From Saccharothrix ecbatanensis (lineage in GTDB: Bacteria; Actinomycetota; Actinomycetes; Mycobacteriales; Pseudonocardiaceae), in assembly GCF_014205015.1 (NCBI RefSeq), contig NZ_JACHMO010000001.1, forward strand, positions 8,432,001 through 8,496,000: DNA of 64,000 nt. Reading direction: 5' to 3'. The first letter of the stretch is position 1. The number at the start of each line of letters is the position of its first letter. The notes beneath the pieces were generated by a model, which was not told the DNA's origin, ran no database searches, and saw only the letters and a program-made list of their open reading frames with translations. Below, piece after piece: positions 59,215-64,000 of this stretch. The position numbers and the translations under genes are program-made.

Positions 59215-60621
59215 ATGGTGATCCGCACCGGCCGAGCGGACCTGGACTTCGCCGGCGTCCGGGCCGAGTTCGGCCTTCCCGAGGAATTCCCGGCCGCGGC
59301 GCTCGCCGAGGCCCAGACCGCCGTCTCCCGTGACATCGGAACGGCCGGCCGCGAGGACGCCACCGCGCTGCCGTTCGTGACGATCGACCCGCCCGGCGCG
59401 AAGGACCTGGACCAGGCGCTGCTGGTGGAACGCGTCGGCGCCGGTTTCCGGGTGCACTACGCGATCGCCGACCTGGGCGCGTTCGTGGTGCCCGGCGGCG
59501 CGCTGGACGCCGAGGTGCGCAAGCGCGGCCAGACCCTCTACCTACCGGACGGCAACGTCCCGCTGCACCCGCCGGTGCTGTCCGAGGGCGCGGCGAGCCT
59601 GCTGCCCGGACAGACGCGGCCGTCGGTGCTGTGGACGTTCGAGTGCGGCCCCGACGGCGAGCCGGTCGACGTGCGGGTGCGTCGCGCGATGGTCCGGTCG
59701 ACCGCGCAGTTCGACTACGAGGGCGTGCAGGCGTCGTTCGCGGCCGGGAACCCGCACCCGTCGATCGAGGCCCTGCCGGACTTCGGCCGGCTGCGGCGGG
59801 AACGCGCGGCCGAGCGCGGCGCGGTCGAGTTGCAGTTGCCGGAGCAGGAGATCGTGCCGAACGGCGACGGCGACTGGAAGCTCGCGGTCCGCCCCCGCGC
59901 GGACGTCGACTCCTGGAACGCCGAGGTCTCGCTGCTCACCGGCATGGCGGCGGCGAAGATCATGCTGGCGGCGAAGGTGGGCGTGCTCCGCACCCTGCCG
60001 GACGCGGACGACGGCGCCGTGGACGCGTTGCGCCGCTCCGCGCACGCCCTGGGCGTGGACTGGCCGGACGGCGTGACCCCGGCCAAGCTGTTGGCGAGCC
60101 TCGACCCGGGCCGCCCGGAGGCGCTGGCGTTGTTCGTGGACGCGACCCGCCTGCTGCGCGGCGCCGGGTACACGGCGTTCAACGGCGCGGTGCCCACCAT
60201 CTCCACCCACGCGGGCCTGGCCGCGCCGTACGCGCACGTGACCGCCCCGCTGCGCCGCCTGGTCGACCGCTTCGCCACCGAGGTGTGCCTGGCCGTCACC
60301 GCCGGCGAGGAGGTCGCCGAGTGGCTGGTCAAGGCGCTGCCCCTGCTGCCGGGCCTGATGGGCAGCTCGGACACCCTCGCGAGCAAGGTGGACCGGGCGT
60401 GCCTGGACCAGGTCGAGGCGTGGGTCCTCGCGGATCGGGTTGGCCAGCACTTCGAGGCGGTCGTGCTGCGGGCGGACGCCAACGACGCGGACGTGTTCGT
60501 CGCCCACCCGCCGGTGATGGGCCGCTGCACGGGCGAGAACCTGCCGGAAGGCGAACGCATCGCGGTGCGGCTGGTCGAAGCCGACCCCGAGCGCCGGAAG
60601 GTCGTCTTCGAACGCGTGTGA
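59215..60621 (+). CDS. RNB-domain ribonuclease
   Basis: The 468-residue exoribonuclease has the RNB signature FVTIDPPGAKDLDQAL (metal-binding Asp cluster, about residues 59-74), RGQTLYLPDGNVPL (about 104-117) and HVTAPLRRLVDRFATE (about 340-355). It lacks the cold-shock and S1 domains of E. coli RNase II, as in a short actinobacterial subgroup. It degrades RNA from the 3' end in the cytoplasm. ATG at 59215 is preferred to the GTG three codons earlier. It precedes npdG by 12 bp. Confidence 0.92.
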   Translation: MVIRTGRADLDFAGVRAEFGLPEEFPAAALAEAQTAVSRDIGTAGREDATALPFVTIDPPGAKDLDQALLVERVGAGFRVHYAIADLGAFVVPGGALDAEVRKRGQTLYLPDGNVPLHPPVLSEGAASLLPGQTRPSVLWTFECGPDGEPVDVRVRRAMVRSTAQFDYEGVQASFAAGNPHPSIEALPDFGRLRRERAAERGAVELQLPEQEIVPNGDGDWKLAVRPRADVDSWNAEVSLLTGMAAAKIMLAAKVGVLRTLPDADDGAVDALRRSAHALGVDWPDGVTPAKLLASLDPGRPEALALFVDATRLLRGAGYTAFNGAVPTISTHAGLAAPYAHVTAPLRRLVDRFATEVCLAVTAGEEVAEWLVKALPLLPGLMGSSDTLASKVDRACLDQVEAWVLADRVGQHFEAVVLRADANDADVFVAHPPVMGRCTGENLPEGERIAVRLVEADPERRKVVFERV

Positions 60622-60633
60622 TGTGATGGCCTG

Positions 60634-61302
60634 GTGACTGATATTCGTGAGCTCACCGTCGGGGTCCTGGGTGGTACCGGTGCGCAGGGCAAGGGCCTGG
60701 CGCTGCGGTGGGCCAAGGCGGGACTGAAGGTCGTCATCGGGTCGCGCAACGCCGAACGCGCCGAAGCCGCCGCCGAAGAGGTGCGCGAGCAGGCCGGCGT
60801 CGGCCACGTCAGCGGCGCGGACAACGAGGGCTGCGCGGCGCAGGCGGACGTCGTGCTGATCGCGGTGCCGTGGGACGGGCACGCGGACACCGTGGCCGCA
60901 CTGCGCGAACCGCTCCGAGGCAAGATCGTCATCGACTGCGTGAACCCGCTCGGCTTCGACAAGCAGGGCCCGTTCGCGCTGCCCGTGCCGGAGGGCAGCG
61001 CCGCCCAGCAGGCCGCCGCGCTTCTGCCGGACTCCCGCGTCACGGCCGCCTTCCACCACGTCTCCGCGGTCAACCTCGCCGACCTCACGATCGAGCAGGT
61101 CGACAACGACGTGCTGGTCCTCGGTGACGACCGCGAGGCCACCGACCTTGTCCGCGCGTTGGCCGAGACGATCCCCGGCTTCCGCGGCGTGTACGGCGGC
61201 CGGCTGCGCAACGCCCACCAGGTGGAGGCGTTCACCGCGAACCTCATCGCCATCAACCGCCGGTACAAGGCACACGCCGGCCTGAAGATCACCGACATCT
61301 GA
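60634..61302 (+). CDS. npdG: F420-dependent NADP reductase
   Basis: The 222-residue protein has the Rossmann motif VGVLGGTGAQGKGLALRWAK (residues 9-28), AVPWDGH (about 89) and the F420-specific AAFHHVSAVNLADL (about 142-155) with GFRGVYGGRLRNAHQVEAFTA. It transfers hydride between NADPH and coenzyme F420 in actinobacteria. GTG at 60634 is the start. The stop overlaps the ATG of the BtuF-like gene (TGATG). The gene is strong evidence for F420 use by this organism. Confidence 0.93.
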   Translation: MTDIRELTVGVLGGTGAQGKGLALRWAKAGLKVVIGSRNAERAEAAAEEVREQAGVGHVSGADNEGCAAQADVVLIAVPWDGHADTVAALREPLRGKIVIDCVNPLGFDKQGPFALPVPEGSAAQQAAALLPDSRVTAAFHHVSAVNLADLTIEQVDNDVLVLGDDREATDLVRALAETIPGFRGVYGGRLRNAHQVEAFTANLIAINRRYKAHAGLKITDI

Positions 61303-62057
61303 TGCTCCCCGTCGACGACCTCGGCGAGCCGGTCGTGCTGCCCGGCCCGCCGAGTCGCGTGGTCAGCCTGGTGCCCTCGCTCACCGAAGCCCTGGTCACG
61401 GACGCGGTCGACCCGGCCGTGCTGGTCGGCGCGACGGACTACTGCACCCACCCGCCGGACCTGGACGTGACCAGGGTCGGCGGCTCGAAGTACCCGAACG
61501 TCGACCGGGTGCTCGAACTCCGGCCCGACCTCGTGCTGGCGAACAGCGAGGAGAACCGCCACGAGGACGTCGACCGCATCCGTGCCGACGGCATCCCGGT
61601 CTGGGTCACGGCGGCGCCGGCCACCGTCCCCGCGGCCCTCGGCTCCCTGCGCCGCCTGCTCGGCACGGCGTGGGACGTGGAGCCGGACTGGCTGGTCGAG
61701 GCGGAAGACCTGTGGCGCGACGTGACCCCGCCGTGGACGCGCGCCGTGATCCCGGTGTGGCGCAAGCCGTGGGTGGTGCTGGGCCGCGACACGTTCGCCG
61801 GCGACGTCCTGCTGCGCCTGGGGGTGGTCAACGTCTTCGCCGACCACCCCGAGCGCTACCCGCGTCCCCACCTCGACGAACTCCAGGACGCCGACATCGT
61901 CGTGCTGCCCGACGAGCCCTACCTGTTCACCCCGGACGACGGCCCCCAGTACTTCCCCGACCTGCGCCCGGTGCACGTCTCCGGCCGCTACCTCACCTGG
62001 TACGGCCCGTCGCTGGTCGAAGCGCGCACCGCCCTGGAGGCCGCGCTCAGGCCCTGA
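61302..62057 (+). CDS. Helical-backbone metal receptor-like protein (BtuF/FepB-like fold), cytosolic
   Basis: The 251-residue protein has the substrate-binding fold of cobalamin/metal ABC receptors (SRVVSLVPSLTEALVTDAV, VGATDYCTHPPDL, RVLELRPDLVLANSEENR). There is no signal peptide or lipobox, so it should stay in the cytoplasm. Ligand is unknown; single-domain cytosolic members occur beside cobalamin-related genes. No ABC permease is near. ATG at 61302 overlaps the npdG stop. The 3' end overlaps the convergent iminopeptidase by 11 bp. Confidence 0.82.
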   Translation: MLPVDDLGEPVVLPGPPSRVVSLVPSLTEALVTDAVDPAVLVGATDYCTHPPDLDVTRVGGSKYPNVDRVLELRPDLVLANSEENRHEDVDRIRADGIPVWVTAAPATVPAALGSLRRLLGTAWDVEPDWLVEAEDLWRDVTPPWTRAVIPVWRKPWVVLGRDTFAGDVLLRLGVVNVFADHPERYPRPHLDELQDADIVVLPDEPYLFTPDDGPQYFPDLRPVHVSGRYLTWYGPSLVEARTALEAALRP

Positions 62058-62988
62058 ACCGGTCGGTCGCGGCCAGCAGCGCGCGCAGGACGCCCGGCTC
62101 GTCGAACGCGTGCCCGGCGTCCGGCACCATGACCAGCTCCGACCCCGGCCACGCCCGGTGCAGCTCCCAGGCGGACGTGGCCGGCGTCGCCATGTCGTAC
62201 CGGCCCTGCACGATCACGCCCGGGATGCCGGCGAGCTTGCCCGCGTCACGCAGCAGCTGCCCTTCCTCCAGCCACCCCGCGTGCCGGAAGTAGTGGTTCT
62301 CGATCCGCGCGAACGCCAGCGCGAACCGGGGCTGCCCGAAATCGGCCACCAACTCGGGCCGCTCCACCAGCGCCACCGTCGACGCCTCCCACACGCTCCA
62401 CGTCACCGCGGCCGTCTCGCGCACCACGGGATCGGGATCGTTCAGCAGCCGACCGTAGGCCTCGATCACGTCTTCGCCTTCCGGCACCAGCGCCGTCAGC
62501 CGTTCCCACATCTCCGGGAACAGCATCCCCGCGCCGCCGCGGTAGAACCAGTCGAGTTCCTTGCGCCGCAACGTGAACACGCCGCGCAACACCAGCTCGG
62601 TGACCCGCTCGGGGTACATCTCGGCGTACGCCAACGCCAGCGTCGACCCCCAAGACCCGCCGGACACCTGCCACCGGTCCACGCCCAGGTGTTCACGCAC
62701 CTTCTCCAGGTCCGCCACGAGGTGCCAGGTGGTGTTCGCGGACAGGTCCGCGTCGGGCTCGGCGGCGTGCGGGATCGACCGGCCGCAACCACGTTGGTCC
62801 AGCAGCACGATCCGGTACACGGCCGGGTCGAACAGCCTGCGGTGCACGGGTTTGCAGCCGCCACCGGGACCGCCGTGCAGGAACACCACGGGTTTGCCGT
62901 AGGGGTTCCCGCACACCTCCCAGTAGACGCGGTTGCCGTCGCCGACGTCGAGCAGGCCCTGGTCGTAGGGCTCGATCTCGGGGTACAT
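62047..62988 (-). CDS. pip: Prolyl aminopeptidase (proline iminopeptidase)
   Basis: This 313-residue alpha/beta hydrolase has the HGGPGGGC oxyanion motif (about residues 38-45), LLDQRGCGRS (about 63-72), the nucleophile elbow GGSWGSTLALAYAE (about 110-123) and the C-terminal His in PDAGHAFDE. The GGSWGS and GGPGGG pair is typical of prolyl aminopeptidases, which release N-terminal proline from peptides. ATG at 62988 is preferred over 62997 by fit to family length. It is cytosolic. Confidence 0.94.
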   Translation of the reverse strand: MYPEIEPYDQGLLDVGDGNRVYWEVCGNPYGKPVVFLHGGPGGGCKPVHRRLFDPAVYRIVLLDQRGCGRSIPHAAEPDADLSANTTWHLVADLEKVREHLGVDRWQVSGGSWGSTLALAYAEMYPERVTELVLRGVFTLRRKELDWFYRGGAGMLFPEMWERLTALVPEGEDVIEAYGRLLNDPDPVVRETAAVTWSVWEASTVALVERPELVADFGQPRFALAFARIENHYFRHAGWLEEGQLLRDAGKLAGIPGVIVQGRYDMATPATSAWELHRAWPGSELVMVPDAGHAFDEPGVLRALLAATDRFRA

Positions 62989-63009
62989 GACCACCACTCT
63001 GCCGCAGGA

Positions 63010-63657
63010 TCAGGACGACAGGCCGGCCTGGTGCGCGAGGAGCCCGGCCCGGGTCCGGTTGGGGCAGTCCAGCTTCACCATGATCCGCGACACGTGGCCC
63101 TTGACCGTGGTGGGCGACAGGCGCAGCCGGAGGGCGATGTCGGCGTTGGACAGGCCGTGGCCGAGGCAGGCGAGCACGTCGCGTTCCCGCTCGGTCAGCG
63201 TGGCGATCAGGTCGAGCCGTTCGTCCTGCTCGGCGGCCCGGCCGACGGCGGTGTCCAGCAGCCTGCGGGTGGCCGACGGTGACAGCACGCTGTGGCCGTC
63301 GGCCGCGACGCGGACCAGCCCGATCAGGTCGCCGGGCGGGGTCGACTTGAGCAGGAAGCCACGGGCGCCCGCCGCCAGCGCCCGCAGGACGTGGTCGTCG
63401 GTGTCGAAGGTGGTCAGGACGACCACGGCCGGCGGCTCGCCCAGCGCCATGATCCGGCCGGTCGCGGTGATGCCGTCGACACCGGGCATCCGCACGTCCA
63501 TCAGCACCACGTCGGGCCGGTGCCGGGTGACCGCGTCCAGTGCCGCCGCGCCGTCGTAGGCCTCGTCCACGACGGTGATGTCGTCGGCCGTGCCGAGGAT
63601 CGTCCGCAGGTGCCCGCACACCAACGGGTCGTCGTCCACCAGCAGCACGCGGATCAC
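63010..63657 (-). CDS. NarL/LuxR-type response regulator
   Basis: The 215-residue regulator has a receiver domain (VIRVLLVDDDPLVCGHLRTI, phosphoacceptor in PDVVLMDVRMPG, Lys in GARGFLLKSTPP). A LuxR-type HTH follows (LTERERDVLACLGHGLSNADIALRLRLSPTTVKGHVSRI). It pairs with the sensor kinase whose coding region overlaps its start by 4 bp (63654-63657). The GTG start at 63657 fits the receiver N-terminus. The target genes are not deducible here. Confidence 0.94.
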   Translation of the reverse strand: MIRVLLVDDDPLVCGHLRTILGTADDITVVDEAYDGAAALDAVTRHRPDVVLMDVRMPGVDGITATGRIMALGEPPAVVVLTTFDTDDHVLRALAAGARGFLLKSTPPGDLIGLVRVAADGHSVLSPSATRRLLDTAVGRAAEQDERLDLIATLTERERDVLACLGHGLSNADIALRLRLSPTTVKGHVSRIMVKLDCPNRTRAGLLAHQAGLSS

Positions 63658-64000
63658 GGGCGCTCCTCGGCGAGCGTGGGCAGCCTCACGTCGACCAGGA
63701 AACCACCGTCGGCGCACGCTTCGGCCACCAGCGTGCCGTGCAGCAGTTCGATCCGTCGCCGCAGCCCGAGCAGGCCCGTGCCACCACCCGCGGCGGCCAA
63801 CTCGGCGTCGCCGACCCGTTCCGGCGCGGTGTTGCGCACCCGCACGCGGACTCCGGCGGGCAGGTGGTCCACGTCGATCCGGACCCGCGAGCCGGGCGCG
63901 TGCTTGCCCACGTTGGTCAACGCCTCCTGCACGACCCGGTAGGCGGTCCGGCCGACCGCACCCGACAGCGGACGCGGCTCGCCCACCTCGTGCAGGTCGA
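63654..64000 (-). CDS. Sensor histidine kinase, C-terminal part
   Basis: The 115 visible residues are the C-terminal ATPase part of a NarL-type histidine kinase: YRVVQEALTNVGKHAPGS contains the N-box (Asn in EALTN), and GGGTGLLGLRRRIELLHG the G-box. The 5' part, including membrane and dimerisation domains, lies outside the window. The stop overlaps the regulator's start, so the two form one operon. Confidence 0.9.
   Translation of the reverse strand, partial: DLHEVGEPRPLSGAVGRTAYRVVQEALTNVGKHAPGSRVRIDVDHLPAGVRVRVRNTAPERVGDAELAAAGGGTGLLGLRRRIELLHGTLVAEACADGGFLVDVRLPTLAEERP

Overview
The window is high-GC actinobacterial DNA, most likely from a Pseudonocardiaceae-type genome (Saccharothrix/Lentzea/Amycolatopsis neighbourhood). 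This is inferred from the strong G/C third-position bias, frequent GTG starts and ATGA/GTGA couplings, an AdnAB recombination helicase-nuclease, an F420-dependent reductase, ESX-type WXG proteins, an actinobacterial LexA box, and a cobC-nif3-cdsZ-RNase H/phosphatase-rnpB run with the mycobacterial gene order. No rRNA, tRNA, IS element or CRISPR array was found. Almost all genes look chromosomal and intact; both window edges cut a gene (nirB on the left, a sensor kinase on the right).

Layout, left half. 1-3353: nitrite assimilation (nirB end, nirD, the HemD-like regulator NnaR, a sirohydrochlorin chelatase that would supply siroheme to NirB). 3444-5163: an ESX-like trio (small helical protein, WXG protein, YbaB-like protein). 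5183-6892: a pirin behind a perfect palindrome, a TPR protein and an alkyltransferase-like protein. 7029-13845: adnA and adnB, the latter with a repeat-expanded acidic linker. 13846-17374: a hypothetical, a DoxX-like protein, an M20 peptidase and a K+ channel. 17449-19532: a two-component system. 19533-20485: a repeat-rich region with a perfect SOS (LexA) box and a possible small SOS gene. 20486-25029: a small membrane protein, two zinc metallopeptidases and a DUF2207 protein. 25127-31950: an M16 peptidase pair, NudC, a GNAT, a ROK regulator and an Old Yellow Enzyme divergent from a MerR regulator.

Layout, right half. 32476-39133: a type II Wadjet/Mks-like SMC operon, jetA-jetB-jetC, with no jetD nuclease gene beside it. 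39185-47731: cobD, SURF1, a DUF1349 protein, a tyrosine phosphatase, two possible coupled micro-genes, a polyprenyl synthase, cobC, nif3, cdsZ and RNase H/phosphatase. 47791-48195: RNase P RNA with a perfect P1 helix. 48699-50309: a secreted DUF6345 protein with a caspase-like His/Cys pair. 50402-50503: 22-bp tandem repeats related to two copies lying inside adnB. 50502-58967: a minimal type IV secretion-like cluster (RHH/ParB-like protein, VirB2-, VirB3-, VirB4-, VirB6-, VirB8- and VirB1-like proteins) without coupling protein or relaxase. 59005-64000: an RNB ribonuclease, F420:NADP reductase, BtuF-like protein, proline iminopeptidase and a NarL-type two-component system.

The most notable points are the Wadjet-like operon lacking JetD, the stripped-down T4SS-like locus with a 26-codon coupled micro-ORF, the SOS box over a lysine-rich small ORF, and a 22-bp repeat family present both between genes and inside adnB. 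All product names rest on reading motifs and gene order by eye; no database search was run.
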